64,000 nt of DNA from Methylobacterium tardum (GCF_023546765.1 NZ_CP097484.1:5628501-5692500); one strand, 5' to 3'; positions 33,494 through 43,398 are shown, numbered from the stretch's first letter. The notes: generated by a model not told the origin, from the letters alone. A program made the numbers and translations.

Positions 33494-35257
33494 TCACGCT
33501 GGATGAAGCGGCCAAACGAGCGCGATGAGCGGCACGCCCACCACAATGACGATCACGGAGAGTGGCAATCCGAGCCGGGCATAATCGCCGAACCGGTAGC
33601 CGCCCGGTCCCATGACGAGGGTGTTGCACTGGTGGCCGATCGGCGTGAGGAAGTCGCACGCCGCCCCGAGCGCGACCGCCATCAGGAAGGGGTCCGCGTT
33701 AAGCCCGAGCCGCGTGGCCAGCTTCGCCGCGATCGGTCCCATGACAAGCACAGTTGCGGCATTGTTGAGGAAGGGCGTCACTGCCATCGCCAGGATCAGG
33801 ATGGTGGCGAGCGCGGCCACGGGTGACAGGTCCTGAACCACGGCTGTGAGCTTCGCGGCGATCAGATCGGCCCCCCCGGTGCTGCTCACGGTTTCGGAAA
33901 TCGGGATCAGGGCACCGAGCAGGACGAGCACGGGCCACTCCACCGCTTGGTAGGCATCGTGCGGGGTCATCGAGCGCAGGAGCAGCACCGCGACAACGGC
34001 GCCGAAGAAGGCCACGGCCACAGGCAAAATGTGGAGTGCGACGAGCCCCATCGCGAGGAGCAGGATCGCGACCGGCATCCAACTGCGGTCGTTACGGCCG
34101 AGGGCGATTTCGCGGGCGGCGAGCGGCAGAACCTTGAGGGCTCCGAGAGCCGGGGCGAGTGCGCCAGCACGCCCGCGCAGCACGACGACATCGCCGGCTC
34201 GGAAGCGGACAGCCGCGAGCCGCTGCTCAACGCGCCGGCCGCGGCGGCTGACCGCCAGGATGTCGATCCCCGATGCGCGCTGCAGATCGAGCTGCGCCGC
34301 GGTTCGCCCGACGAGACGGGACTCCGCCGTTACGACGCCCTCCATGACCGCGGCCTCGGCGGTGGGTGTGGTGCCGGCGAGGACGAGCCCGGTGCGCGCG
34401 ACGAAGCGCTCCAAAGCGTCGGGGTCACCGGTGAGGAGCAGAACGTCCTCGGCTTTGAGGCGGAAGTCCGCGCTTGCTGGGTACCGTCGGAACCGCTCGC
34501 GCAGGACGGTCGCAATGCGGGTCTCGCCGTCGCCCTCGGCTTCGACCGTGGCGATGGTGGCGCCGACGGCCCAATGGCCGTCGGGTAGACGCGCCTCCGT
34601 GGTGTAGCGCTCCAGCGTGAAGGCCGCGTCCAGCGAGCGTGTGCCGCCATCGCGCCGCGGCAGGAGGCGCCAGCCCAGGCAGAGGAACGCGAAGCCCGCT
34701 GCCGCGACGCAGAGCCCGACGGGCGCATAGTCGAACATCCCGAAGGGATGACCGGTCAGGTCGGCGCGGACCTTGGAGACGATGACGTTCGGTGAGGTGC
34801 CGACCAGGGTCACGATGCCGCCGATGAGCGAAGCGAACGCCATGGGCATCAGCAGGGCTGAGGGCGGCGTGCCGCTTCGGCGGGCGAGTTGGAGGGCAAT
34901 CGGCATGAAGATGGCCAGCGCGCCGACGTTCTTCGTCACCATCGAGAGGAGCAGCACCCCGCCGACGAGGATCGGCACTTGCCGTCCCGGGCTGGTCAGG
35001 GAAGGCATCAGGGGCCGCATCAGGGTCTCGACCGCACCCGAGCGGGCGATGGCGGCGGAGAGCACAAGGGCGGCGCCAACGATGATCACGATGTCGTCCG
35101 AGAAGCCGGAGAACGCCCTGTCGGCCGGCACGAGCCCGATCACGATGCCGACGGCCAATGCCGTGAGCGCCACCACGTCATAGGGCAGGCGGTCCCAGAC
35201 GAAGGCGGCGACGGTGATGCCGATAAGGCCGAAGGCGAGCACTTGATCGAGGGTCAT
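33494..35257 (-). CDS. SLC13-type anion permease with TrkA-C domains
   Basis: From the ATG at 35257 the 587-residue protein has an N-terminal half of membrane spans with the signature LVGTSPNVIVSKV and a soluble middle of two TrkA-C-type domains (about 205-370; GATIATVEAEGDG, LVGRTAAQLDLQRASGIDIL). The C-terminal half has FLNNAATVLVMGPIAAKL and ACDFLTPIGHQCNTLVMGPG. This is the layout of SLC13/DASS-like permeases (YbiR/SdcS type) for divalent anions such as sulphate or dicarboxylates. The substrate cannot be told. The frame is open upstream, but the family starts at this Met. Confidence 0.88.
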   Translation of the reverse strand: MTLDQVLAFGLIGITVAAFVWDRLPYDVVALTALAVGIVIGLVPADRAFSGFSDDIVIIVGAALVLSAAIARSGAVETLMRPLMPSLTSPGRQVPILVGGVLLLSMVTKNVGALAIFMPIALQLARRSGTPPSALLMPMAFASLIGGIVTLVGTSPNVIVSKVRADLTGHPFGMFDYAPVGLCVAAAGFAFLCLGWRLLPRRDGGTRSLDAAFTLERYTTEARLPDGHWAVGATIATVEAEGDGETRIATVLRERFRRYPASADFRLKAEDVLLLTGDPDALERFVARTGLVLAGTTPTAEAAVMEGVVTAESRLVGRTAAQLDLQRASGIDILAVSRRGRRVEQRLAAVRFRAGDVVVLRGRAGALAPALGALKVLPLAAREIALGRNDRSWMPVAILLLAMGLVALHILPVAVAFFGAVVAVLLLRSMTPHDAYQAVEWPVLVLLGALIPISETVSSTGGADLIAAKLTAVVQDLSPVAALATILILAMAVTPFLNNAATVLVMGPIAAKLATRLGLNADPFLMAVALGAACDFLTPIGHQCNTLVMGPGGYRFGDYARLGLPLSVIVIVVGVPLIALVWPLHPA

Positions 35258-35314
35258 CCGAGAGGCACCTGATCGGAGCACCACGGCGGCGGTGCAGGTT
35301 GAAGGGGGCGTCTG

Positions 35315-35848
35315 GTGCAGCCAAACGACAGCGGTTCCGACCGCCGGCCGTCGGAGGCCGGACGAGAGGCGGTCAGCCGTCGCAATCGGGAAATCGCGCC
35401 CGGCGGCCGCCAGATCTCCGAGGCGATTGGCCAGAAGGTGCTGCACGGCTTCCTGCAGAACAGGCACCAGACCCTGATGCCGCTCAGCATCAGCCTCGGG
35501 CGGATCGCTGACGCGGAGCGGGCGGCCATCGCCCGTTTCGCCGCGGTCGCTGTTCGTGCCGGTAGTGCGAGCGCAGCGCTCGAACCGGTGCGCGCGTGCC
35601 TCATCGGCTTCGCGGCAGATGCTGAGATGCTCGCCGCTTTCGAGGCCGCCCTGCAATCGCCGCCGCCTCTCGATGCGGCTCTCAGTGGTCTTACAGATCC
35701 CGAAGTCGCGTTGATCGCCTTCATCCTGTGCCTGGTCGCTGCGCGCAGTGCGGGTCCGGCGGCAGGGGCGTTCGCTGACTACGTCGCCCTGCATCGCGGA
35801 TTGCCGACAGCAGCGGTGCGCGCGGCGGAACGACGGTACCGAACTTGA
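35315..35848 (+). CDS. Hypothetical all-helical protein
   Basis: A GTG at 35315, 57 nt from the divergent permease start, opens a 177-residue frame. After a charged N-terminus it is helical (ADAERAAIARFAAVAVRAGS, DPEVALIAFILCLVAARSAG), with a weak TerB-like flavour. The true start may be further in. No family recognised. Confidence 0.45.
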   Translation: MQPNDSGSDRRPSEAGREAVSRRNREIAPGGRQISEAIGQKVLHGFLQNRHQTLMPLSISLGRIADAERAAIARFAAVAVRAGSASAALEPVRACLIGFAADAEMLAAFEAALQSPPPLDAALSGLTDPEVALIAFILCLVAARSAGPAAGAFADYVALHRGLPTAAVRAAERRYRT

Positions 35849-35893
35849 CCGAAGGGGCCGTCGGCGATGCGGAGACCGGCCTCGCACAAGGCT

Positions 35894-36364
35894 TCAACGC
35901 ATGTCAGAGCCTTCGAGAAGGCCCTGGAGCGAGACCTGCAGCGCGTCGTCGTTCACGAGCAGATGCCGAGAGATGTCGGCAAGGGTTAGCCAGCCCACGG
36001 CCGTCCCGCTCCTGTCGAGCACCGGCAGCCGTCGGACGTAGTTGGCCACCATGACGTCCAGGGCGGCGCGCACCGTGTCGTCCGGTCTGCAGGACAGGAC
36101 AGGCCGGGAGGCAACCTCCTGTACGGAGATGGCCGTCGGATCGCGGCCGCGCGCCACCACCCGATACAGCAAGTCACGGTCGGTCACGATGCCGACGACT
36201 TGGTCGGGTGAGCCCACCGGCAACGCGCCGACCTCGATCTCGCCCATCAGGATGGCGGCCTCCTGCGCACTCGCTTGAGGCTCGATGAACTCGACGTCCC
36301 GGGCCATCACGTCGGAGACGCGAAGCTGTTCGGCGGGTGGGTTGTGCAGGGCCGGCTCGATCAA
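35894..36364 (-). CDS. CBS-domain pair protein
   Basis: The 156-residue protein consists of two CBS domains: VSDVMARDVEFIEPQAS..VVGIVTDRDLL, and VASRPVLSCRPDDTV..LPVLDRSGTAVGWLTLADI. CBS pairs bind adenosine nucleotides and sense energy state. As a stand-alone pair it probably regulates another protein by contact. No membrane or catalytic part. Confidence 0.88.
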   Translation of the reverse strand: MIEPALHNPPAEQLRVSDVMARDVEFIEPQASAQEAAILMGEIEVGALPVGSPDQVVGIVTDRDLLYRVVARGRDPTAISVQEVASRPVLSCRPDDTVRAALDVMVANYVRRLPVLDRSGTAVGWLTLADISRHLLVNDDALQVSLQGLLEGSDMR

Positions 36365-36499
36365 AATCTGGTTCCCCGGGGACAGGACCCGTCCGAGGAT
36401 CCCCTTGAGTCGGCGACCAGCCCCCGCGTCGGCGCACCTCGTTCGGAAGCTTCGGATAACGAAACACCGGATGGCTTTCCCGAGTTCGTAGCCTGCCGC

Positions 36500-36736
36500 T
36501 CAGAGTAGCCGCGTTGCCTGCGCGCGGATGACGATGCTGTCCTGCCTGAAACAGGCCTCCAATCTGCGCCGGTAGCCTGCCCACCATCCGGGGTCGAGCT
36601 CAGACGTCAGGACCTCGAACACGACGATGTCGTCGCGTGTCGTCTCGCCATTCTCCTCCCACAAGCCCTCGGCCGGAGCGCGGGTGAAGGCGGTGAGCCC
36701 GCCGAACCGCTCTGTCAGTTCCGAGCGCACGCGCAT
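36500..36736 (-). CDS. Small hypothetical protein
   Basis: The 78-residue frame has a regular alpha/beta pattern (LTERFGGLTAFTRAPAEGLW, then IVVFEVLTSEL, then WWAGYRRRLEACF, then IVIRAQA), consistent with a ferredoxin-like fold. I recall proteins of this style in Methylobacterium but cannot name the family. Confidence 0.6.
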   Translation of the reverse strand: MRVRSELTERFGGLTAFTRAPAEGLWEENGETTRDDIVVFEVLTSELDPGWWAGYRRRLEACFRQDSIVIRAQATRLL

Positions 36737-36863
36737 GTAATCGGAACAAGGAAAAGGCTGCCCCCGTTGTCGAACAGGGGCAGGAGAATCTGGATCAGGT
36801 GATGTGACATCGAACGATTGCGTTTGTCAGGCGGCCTTGCCCGGCTCAAAGGTGGACCTGCTG

Positions 36864-37496
36864 CTACCGCGCAAAGACCCTGCTGCTGCGCGATTCAGGC
36901 TGCACATGAAGAAAGCCCGCGATGGCCTGAGCAATCTTCTGCCCGCCTTGCACCGACGGCTCGATCGGATTGGCGAAGTCGGCGTCCTCGCCGCAGAGGA
37001 CACGCAGATCGAGGAGCGAGAGGCCCCGGGCAAAAGCCTCGCGCGTGATGACGTCGTTGAGCAAGGTGAGCGCAGCGGCGGTCAGTCGCCGGCGCTGCGG
37101 ATCGGGGTAGCGCGGATCGTAGATCGTGCAGAGCGCCGTTGGCCGGGTCGTCGCCTGGACCGCGTCCAGCATGTCCCGGTACGCGGCCTGAAACCGCTCC
37201 CGCACCTCGGCGAGGAGGTCGAGCGCTCCGCCCACGGATCCCGTGGCGCGCTCGAGCACGCCGGACATTCTCAGCGCGTCGTTGCCGCCGACGCTCACCA
37301 CGAGGTGAGATGCCGAACTCGGAAGGCGCTCGAGTTGGCGGGCAACATCCGCGATGACGTTTCCGTCGACCGCGAGCAGCGTCGCCTGCCAGCTACCGGG
37401 CAGCACCGTGCGGAGCTGCTGCACGACCTCCGGTCCTCTGCCGACGTAGGCGGCATTGTCAAAGACGGAGTCACCGAGGAGTACGACGTGCGCCAT
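36864..37496 (-). CDS. SGNH/GDSL hydrolase-like protein
   Basis: From the ATG at 37496 the 210-residue protein has block I VVLLGDSVFDN, a Gly in VDGNVIADV and block III VVSVGGNDAL. These are the Ser, Gly and Asn positions of SGNH esterases. The expected DxxH near the end is not obvious: the C-terminus reads DFANPIEPSVQGG where a His would be usual, so activity may differ. No signal peptide is seen. Confidence 0.8.
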   Translation of the reverse strand: MAHVVLLGDSVFDNAAYVGRGPEVVQQLRTVLPGSWQATLLAVDGNVIADVARQLERLPSSASHLVVSVGGNDALRMSGVLERATGSVGGALDLLAEVRERFQAAYRDMLDAVQATTRPTALCTIYDPRYPDPQRRRLTAAALTLLNDVITREAFARGLSLLDLRVLCGEDADFANPIEPSVQGGQKIAQAIAGFLHVQPESRSSRVFAR

Positions 37497-37639
37497 GGAT
37501 GCCCTGCACGGTGTGGGTGTCCTGGACCGAGCGCTGCGCGGAAGAAGGGCGACCATGGTCGCGAGGATCTCGCGCCGGTGGACGAACCCGTTCTGCGGCG
37601 TCATCGGCGTCGTCCCGGAACACGGAAGGAAAGCGGCCG

Positions 37640-38251
37640 CTACGCCCAGCTCCGGAGCAGAGTATCGGTCGTGACCGTCTCCACCTGTTGTCCGTAGCGA
37701 CCATGATAGAGCGTCAGCATCGCGTCGTGAGCCTCGTCGGACGAACTGCAGAGCCCGTCCGTGACGATGATGACGCGATAGCCGAGGTCGACGGCTCCCA
37801 ACACGGTGCCCAGAACACACACGTCCGTCTCGCCGCCCGTGACCACGAGCGTGTCGGCCCCGCGAGCCTGCAGCCGGCGATGCAGGTCGGTCTCCAGCCA
37901 GGGTGAGTAGACGTGCTTGTCCACGATCTCAGCCGGTGGCACGAAGGGAGCGAGTTCCGGGACAAGGTCAATCTGATCACGTCCCAGCTGTTCGATCGTC
38001 ATGGACGCCCAGCGTTCGTAGTAGCGTCTCCACGTGCCCTCGCCATCACCGGCTTTGTCGGCGGGGATGAAGCGCGTGAACACCGTCTGCCGCGGATGTG
38101 CCGCTACGATGCTGCGCACCTTCGGCAGGACACGCGGCATCCAGGGCGTGCACCAATCCGTGTGCTCGGCGAACATCCTCTGCATATCAACGCACAGATG
38201 CGCGCAGCTCTCACCGAGGGGGCCGAAGCGAAGCTCATCATCTCCTGCCAT
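37640..38251 (-). CDS. Isochorismatase-like cysteine hydrolase
   Basis: The 203-residue protein has the family triad: Asp in HLCVDMQRMF, Lys in VDKHVYSPW and Cys in ETDVCVLGTVL. Length is normal for isochorismatase/nicotinamidase-type hydrolases, and the start at 38251 follows an AGAGG site. The substrate is not apparent. A single gene on the minus strand. Confidence 0.88.
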   Translation of the reverse strand: MAGDDELRFGPLGESCAHLCVDMQRMFAEHTDWCTPWMPRVLPKVRSIVAAHPRQTVFTRFIPADKAGDGEGTWRRYYERWASMTIEQLGRDQIDLVPELAPFVPPAEIVDKHVYSPWLETDLHRRLQARGADTLVVTGGETDVCVLGTVLGAVDLGYRVIIVTDGLCSSSDEAHDAMLTLYHGRYGQQVETVTTDTLLRSWA

Positions 38252-38411
38252 GGTGCCTCTGCTAGAATGCCCGATAAGAACATCAGGCGAATGGGACAAA
38301 AGGCCGGGCCGAGAGGAACCCGACGAGCGTTGGAGCGTCGGCTTGACCGACCACGCATCAGCGCCAGGACGGCGAATGACCGCTCAAGATGGAAGAACCA
38401 ACCAAAATCGA

Positions 38412-39476
38412 CTAAGGTGTGAAATCCGTCTCGGGCGTTATACGCCGGCAATAGGCGGCCATCAGTCGGGCGCAGTTCTGCAGGTCTGTCAAACTCAATA
38501 GCTCGCAAGGTGTGTGCATGTACCGGATCGCCACGCCCAGCAAGCCGACTGCCATCCCATCTCTGTTGAGCTGCATCGCATTTGCGTCCGTCGGTGTCGC
38601 GCTTGGAAACACGCTCACCTGAAACGGTATCCCTTCCGCTCTGGCCGCCTCGGTCAGGAGAGCGAACACAACGGGATTCGTGTTCGGGCCACGGGACACG
38701 CTCGGGCCCTTACCGATGTCGAGCTGCCCGTATCGCGCCTTACTCACACCGGGGTAGTCGATGGCGTGACCTACGTCGACAGCAAGCCCTGTCTGCGGCG
38801 CTATGCTGAAGGCAGCGGTTCGAGCTCCACGCGATCCGATCTCTTCCTGCACGGATGCAACAGCATACACACCAATTCCTGAACGGAGGTCCCCATCCTG
38901 GCTGAGGCTTCGCAAGGCTTCCGCGACGATGAACAGGCCAGCCTTGTTGTCGAACCCGCGTGCTGTCGCCCGATCGCCTATCAATGTCTGGAACTCGTAC
39001 TGATAGGTGATCACGTCACCCAGCTGGATGGCCGCCTCAACCTCCGCGCGCGATGTCGCGCCTACATCCACCCAGAGGTCCGTAAGCTTTGGCTTCTTCT
39101 TGCGCTCCTCCTCATCGAGCAAGTGGATGGCCTTGCTGCCCACGATGCCAGCAATTCGCTCCCTTCCGTGCACCCAGACCCTTTGGCCTACTGGGATTAC
39201 ACTATCGTGTCCGCCGATGCCGCTGATGTAAAGAAGGCCGGAATCATCGATGTAGTGCACGATGAACCCGATCTCATCCATATGCGCTGTGAGCATGATC
39301 TTCATCGGCGCGTCCGGGTTCAACGTAGCCGTCACGTTGCCGTGCACGTCAGTGCTCACCTGATCGGCAAAGGGCTGAGCATATTCACGGTAGAGTTTTG
39401 CCGCACCCTGCTCATAGCCGCTCGGGGATGGCACGTTCGCGAGTGCTTTCAGGAATTCGATCGACTCGGCCCGCAT
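38412..39476 (-). CDS. M42-family metallo-aminopeptidase
   Basis: The 354-residue protein shows M42 co-catalytic metal motifs: LTAHMDEIGF, ARGFDNKAG, VQEEIGSRGA (catalytic Glu-Glu), LAVDVGHA and a late RYMHTPCE. Members are tetrahedral aminopeptidases (older name endoglucanase M/FrvX) that trim peptides in the cytosol. The start at 39476 fits the family N-terminus (ESIEFLKALANVPSPSGYE). Complete and single. Confidence 0.9.
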   Translation of the reverse strand: MRAESIEFLKALANVPSPSGYEQGAAKLYREYAQPFADQVSTDVHGNVTATLNPDAPMKIMLTAHMDEIGFIVHYIDDSGLLYISGIGGHDSVIPVGQRVWVHGRERIAGIVGSKAIHLLDEEERKKKPKLTDLWVDVGATSRAEVEAAIQLGDVITYQYEFQTLIGDRATARGFDNKAGLFIVAEALRSLSQDGDLRSGIGVYAVASVQEEIGSRGARTAAFSIAPQTGLAVDVGHAIDYPGVSKARYGQLDIGKGPSVSRGPNTNPVVFALLTEAARAEGIPFQVSVFPSATPTDANAMQLNRDGMAVGLLGVAIRYMHTPCELLSLTDLQNCARLMAAYCRRITPETDFTP

Positions 39477-40232
39477 CCGGTATCCGCCTTCATGACAACA
39501 ACAAGCGACACACCTCATTGAGGTGCCGATCGGACAGCGAACTGTCCTCGAACAGTGAACCCGCGCGCATGCCGGCAGATCGGTGCGGACGCATTTTCCA
39601 CCCGCGATCTCCGCCGCATCACCGAAGCGCCCGCATTGAATCGGAATCCGGCAAAAGCTCTGGCCGTTCGCCGTCCTCAAAGCCGCGGTAGCCATGTTCA
39701 TGATGCGGCCATGTGACCACAACACGTGGAAAGTTTTTGGTGCGGAAGATCACCGCGGTCTGCGAAGATAGTCGAGCTATTCAGCGCTCCCGCAGCCGTC
39801 GAAACGGCAGGTGCTCCGGGCCAAGGCGATCGTTATCCCGATAGCGAAGGGAAAATTGATCCGTCAGTCGGGGAGGCGCCATCCAAGATGCCGCGCAGCC
39901 AAGCTGTAGTGCCTTGAGCGTCGCAGGCACTCGTGTGCCATCTCGACAGCTGCCCCGGTATCTGCTCCGCGTTTGCGGGCTAGAGTGGCTGCTCTTCGTG
40001 CTTGGGCTGCACTATGCAGGCAAATATCGGAATCTCGTCGCCTGATATAAGCCGGACTTCTCTCTCTGTGAAGTTCATCGGTTCTCAGCATGCCGCCTGT
40101 ACTCAAATTCCTCTAACGCAGAGGGATCGCCTCTTACAACTCATATACGTCACGAAACTTCTGCATGAGTCGGGTATGACAATTTCAAAACTGCCTTTGT
40201 TTAGGGTGCGGCGTGGCGTCGGTGACGCCTAT
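39477..40232. other. Intergenic region without a supported gene
   Basis: About 750 bases with only short frames lacking family character or good start sites. I see nothing I can name in it. Confidence 0.45.
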
Positions 40233-40454
40233 TTACCTACCCGGTGTGAATAACTGTTTCGGAGTCTGATCCGCTGCCGGATTGCTGACCAGAACGGGTC
40301 CATTTGTCCCGACTAACCGCTCCTCGAGTCGCCGAACTCGTCTCTGCAAATCCACGACAGCGCGTTGTAGTTCCTGTTGCTCAATCGGTGCTGCCGAAGT
40401 GGCTTCTTCCGGGATTCCATCGGATATCACCGATCTTTCCGAGGTGTTTCCCAA
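40233..40454 (-). CDS. Small coiled-coil hypothetical protein
   Basis: The 73-residue frame has a disordered N-terminus, a helix with heptad pattern (EQQELQRAVVDLQRRVRRLE) and a polar tail. No family recognised; moderate support from the clean helix. Confidence 0.45.
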   Translation of the reverse strand: MGNTSERSVISDGIPEEATSAAPIEQQELQRAVVDLQRRVRRLEERLVGTNGPVLVSNPAADQTPKQLFTPGR

Positions 40455-40558
40455 TATAATAACCTCCTCACGTATAGAGGGCGACTGGATTATTTAGGCT
40501 CGCTGCCCGCGAGAGGCGCTTGACTGCGATAATTAAAAAAGGATCTGGAAAGCACGCA

Positions 40559-40813
40559 CTATGCAACCCGCGCACCAAAGTTGACCCACGCTCCGTTGTA
40601 GGAGAAGGCGCCCATGTAGATGATCTGGCCGCTCTGATCCCGAACGAAAATCCTGCAAGCCAGCTGATCCCTACGCGACTGGATGCTTCCGACAACCAAA
40701 TTCGCGATCAGATCGCCTGTGCGCTGCTTTACCTCACCGAGGTCTGAGCATTCGGCGCCGCTTCCATTGCACACCATACTGTCGTCGTGAACGTCCAGGT
40801 AGTAGCGCGGCAC
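40559..40813 (-). CDS. DUF6894 family protein
   Basis: The 84-residue protein starts MPRYYLDVHDDSMVCNGSGA and continues ECSDLGEVKQRTGDLIANLV then FVRDQSGQIIYMGAFS. This is the pattern of the small DUF6894 proteins (MPRYYFDVHDG..) abundant in Methylobacterium and Bradyrhizobium. Function unknown. Confidence 0.75.
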   Translation of the reverse strand: MPRYYLDVHDDSMVCNGSGAECSDLGEVKQRTGDLIANLVVGSIQSRRDQLACRIFVRDQSGQIIYMGAFSYNGAWVNFGARVA

Positions 40814-41030
40814 CAGCTTCTCCGAAAGTAACTTGTATCTCTACAACCCAGCCAGGGCGCCCCGGTTTCTGTGTGGTGCCATACCGTGCCCCGGACTTGT
40901 AGGAGCGCCTTGCCTCCCTGCCTCAGCGGTCCGAAAGCAATTTTTCGCAGTCTCGGAACTATCAGCGAGGTATCAGGTCCTTCGTCAGTAGGCAGCGTAC
41001 GTAAGCGCCGCATCTTGGACCGAAACCCCA

Positions 41031-42092
41031 ATGAAGCTGTTCCAGTGTCAATCCTGTAGCAACGTCCTGTACTTCGAGAACAGAACCTGCGAGAGCTGCG
41101 GTCACCGGCTCGCGTACTTGCCGGAGGCCGGTACCCTGTCAGCCATCGAACCTGCTGGTGAGGACACCTGGGTGCCGCTCGTCGCGCCAACTCGCCCGGG
41201 CCGCTTCTGCGCGAACGCCGTCTACGACGCATGCAATTGGCTCGTACCGCCGGGCTCGGATCAGGCGTTCTGCCTCGCCTGCCGGCACAATGGCACGATT
41301 CCGAACGTCTCCGACCCACCCCAACTCGCAGCGTGGCAGCAGATCGAGGTGGCCAAGCACCGCCTGTTCTACACGCTCTTGCGCTGGAACCTGCCGCTGA
41401 AGACCCGCAACGAGGATCCCGCACACGGCCTGCTCTTCGACTTCCTGTCCGACCCGCCGGAAACACAAGGCCCGAAGGTGCTGACTGGACACGATAATGG
41501 TCTGATCACCATCGCGCTCGTGGAGGCGGACGATGTGGAGCGCGAGAAGCGGCGCAAGGGTATGGGCGAACCGTACCGCACCTTAATCGGACACTTCCGC
41601 CACGAGGTCGGTCACCACTACTGGGATATCCTCGTGCGCGATGGCGGCAAGCTCGAAGCCTGTCGAGCCATGTTCGGCGACGATACTCAGGACTATGGGG
41701 CGGCACTCCAGCGGCACTACGCGGACGGCGCGCCCCCTGACTGGCAGGAGCACTTCGTGTCCACCTATGCGACCTCACACCCGTGGGAGGACTTCGCCGA
41801 GACCTGGGCGCATTACCTGCACATCGTCGACACGCTGGAGATGGCGAGTGCCTTCGGGCTCGAGGTTAAGCCGTCCCTCGGCAACACTGACGCACTGTCC
41901 GCTCGCGTCAACTTCGATCCATATGAGGCAAACGGCATTCGGCCCATCATCGATGCATGGCTGCCGTTCGTCTTTGCGATGAACTGCGTCAACCGCGCCA
42001 TGGGCAATCGCGACCTCTATCCCTTCGTGCTTTCGCCTGCCGTCATCCAGAAGCTAGGTTTCATCCATGACCTGGTTCACGGGCGGGTTTGA
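41031..42092 (+). CDS. Zinc-binding metallopeptidase (Peptidase_Mx type)
   Basis: The 353-residue protein starts with a zinc ribbon (C6, C9, C20, C23) and has further cysteines at 60, 81 and 84. A domain with HEVGHHYWD (191-199) follows, and HPWEDFAETWAHYLH about 55 residues later may supply the third ligand. This layout matches the putative zinc-binding peptidases PF15887. The substrate is unknown and no export signal is seen, so it is cytosolic. Single gene. Confidence 0.85.
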   Translation: MKLFQCQSCSNVLYFENRTCESCGHRLAYLPEAGTLSAIEPAGEDTWVPLVAPTRPGRFCANAVYDACNWLVPPGSDQAFCLACRHNGTIPNVSDPPQLAAWQQIEVAKHRLFYTLLRWNLPLKTRNEDPAHGLLFDFLSDPPETQGPKVLTGHDNGLITIALVEADDVEREKRRKGMGEPYRTLIGHFRHEVGHHYWDILVRDGGKLEACRAMFGDDTQDYGAALQRHYADGAPPDWQEHFVSTYATSHPWEDFAETWAHYLHIVDTLEMASAFGLEVKPSLGNTDALSARVNFDPYEANGIRPIIDAWLPFVFAMNCVNRAMGNRDLYPFVLSPAVIQKLGFIHDLVHGRV

Positions 42093-42474
42093 ACATACGG
42101 AGTCTCAAGGGTGCCCCTCGGCCACTAACTATGTTCTGCGCGCGCTAGCGATCCGGCGTGAGGTAGTCTGGTCGAAAACCACTGGTCCGCTTTCAGTTGC
42201 TCCACGCGGCAAGCAGGGCATCGCAGCATTTAAGTTCCGGCGTCGAAAGACATGCGCGGCCTGCGGTTGTGCGGAAAACGGTCCGACTCTATTGGCGAAA
42301 TCCGAGCGATGGTGAGCTGGGTGTGGGATGGCCGTCCCGCCCGGAGGCCGCTCATGTCGCTCCGCCCGCAATCCGTCCTCCCGCCGGGGCCTGAGGGGAC
42401 CTCTCGGATCGCCTGAACCGCGTTCCGCCGCGGCAATCCCTGCCTGCTGCTGCGGGACGACGGGCAACGCGGTG
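42093..42474. other. Intergenic region, no supported gene
   Basis: About 380 bases between the peptidase and the convergent P-loop gene. Frames here are shadows or broken; nothing recognisable. Confidence 0.4.
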
Positions 42475-43398
42475 CTACCGCGGCTTTTCGGCGTGCTGCT
42501 GGCCGCGCTCGCGGTCCAATTCGTCGCCGACCGCATCCAGGCGTTGCTGCGGCCTGCCTGAACCGTCCGCAACGGGCCGTGCGTCGAAAGCCGCGTCCAG
42601 CACCAGGGCTCCGGGCCGGATCTCGCCGATCGCGAATGGCGGCGGGGGCGTGCGCAGCCAAATCCCGCCGCGCGTGCTGTCGGCGCAGTCGAGCACACCG
42701 ATTGCCCGCTCCGTCCCGTCCGAATCGGCGAGGCCGACGAGGCGTCCCGGCGAGAGGACCGATGAGGAGGGCGAGCCGATGGCGGGACCATCGGGCAGGT
42801 GAACCAGCCGGCTGTCGGCGAAGTAGGTCGCGAACGCCGCCCGGCGCGCCGCCCGCCGCTCCCCTGATGTCTTCCGGCGAGCCTGCGGCGCGACCGGCAG
42901 GCACAGGACGGTTCGTCCCGTCGCGAAGGAGCGCAGGGCAGCCCCTGCTGGGTCCTGGCCGAGTATGAGCAGGGTATCGGCCGCCGTGGCCGCGATGGCT
43001 GCCCGCTTCAAGGCAAGACCCCGGCCCCCGAGATAGCCGCAGGTGTTCACGACGTGCAGGTCGGCGGCTGCGCAGGCCGCGAGGCGTGCGGCGTCGGCCA
43101 GGAGCAGGCTGCCCGCCGCAACGGGGTCCGTCGTCCCCGCGAAGGCGAAGCCGCGGAGCACGGGGCCCTGCCGCGTGACGGTGCCGAGGGTGACACAGGC
43201 GGGCGGTCCGATGAGCTTCTGGCTCAGGTCGAGGTCGAGGATCGCGGCCGACCGGTCGGCCCCACGCGCCTGCTCGAGCAGTAGGCGGCACAGGGTGCTC
43301 TTCCCGCTGTCCGCGGGACCGAGCACGAGGATGCGGGTCGCGGTGTCCAGAACCCTGCGGATGGCGGTCGCCCAGGCGTCCGGAAAGCCGGGTGGCAC
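42475..43398 (-). CDS. Clp1/Grc3-like P-loop protein (putative polynucleotide kinase)
   Basis: The 307-residue protein has a Walker A GPADSGKST (27-35), a following AAILDLDLSQ, and the motif VVNTCGYLGGRGLALKRAA (from about 117) that corresponds to the 'NTxGWxxGxG' segment of CLP1_P domains. Clp1/Grc3/Nol9 are polynucleotide 5'-hydroxyl kinases in eukaryotes and archaea; bacterial relatives are scarce and poorly studied. The C-terminal part contains GRLVGLADSDGTERAIGVLD, like the C-terminal beta domain of Grc3. RNA-end processing activity is inferred. Confidence 0.72.
   Translation of the reverse strand: MPPGFPDAWATAIRRVLDTATRILVLGPADSGKSTLCRLLLEQARGADRSAAILDLDLSQKLIGPPACVTLGTVTRQGPVLRGFAFAGTTDPVAAGSLLLADAARLAACAAADLHVVNTCGYLGGRGLALKRAAIAATAADTLLILGQDPAGAALRSFATGRTVLCLPVAPQARRKTSGERRAARRAAFATYFADSRLVHLPDGPAIGSPSSSVLSPGRLVGLADSDGTERAIGVLDCADSTRGGIWLRTPPPPFAIGEIRPGALVLDAAFDARPVADGSGRPQQRLDAVGDELDRERGQQHAEKPR

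Noticed and set aside
42230..43291. Minus-strand frame of 353 residues overlapping the Clp1-like gene
   Set aside because: Composition is Arg/Pro/Ala-rich without motifs; the overlapping frame at 42475-43398 has Walker A and family motifs.
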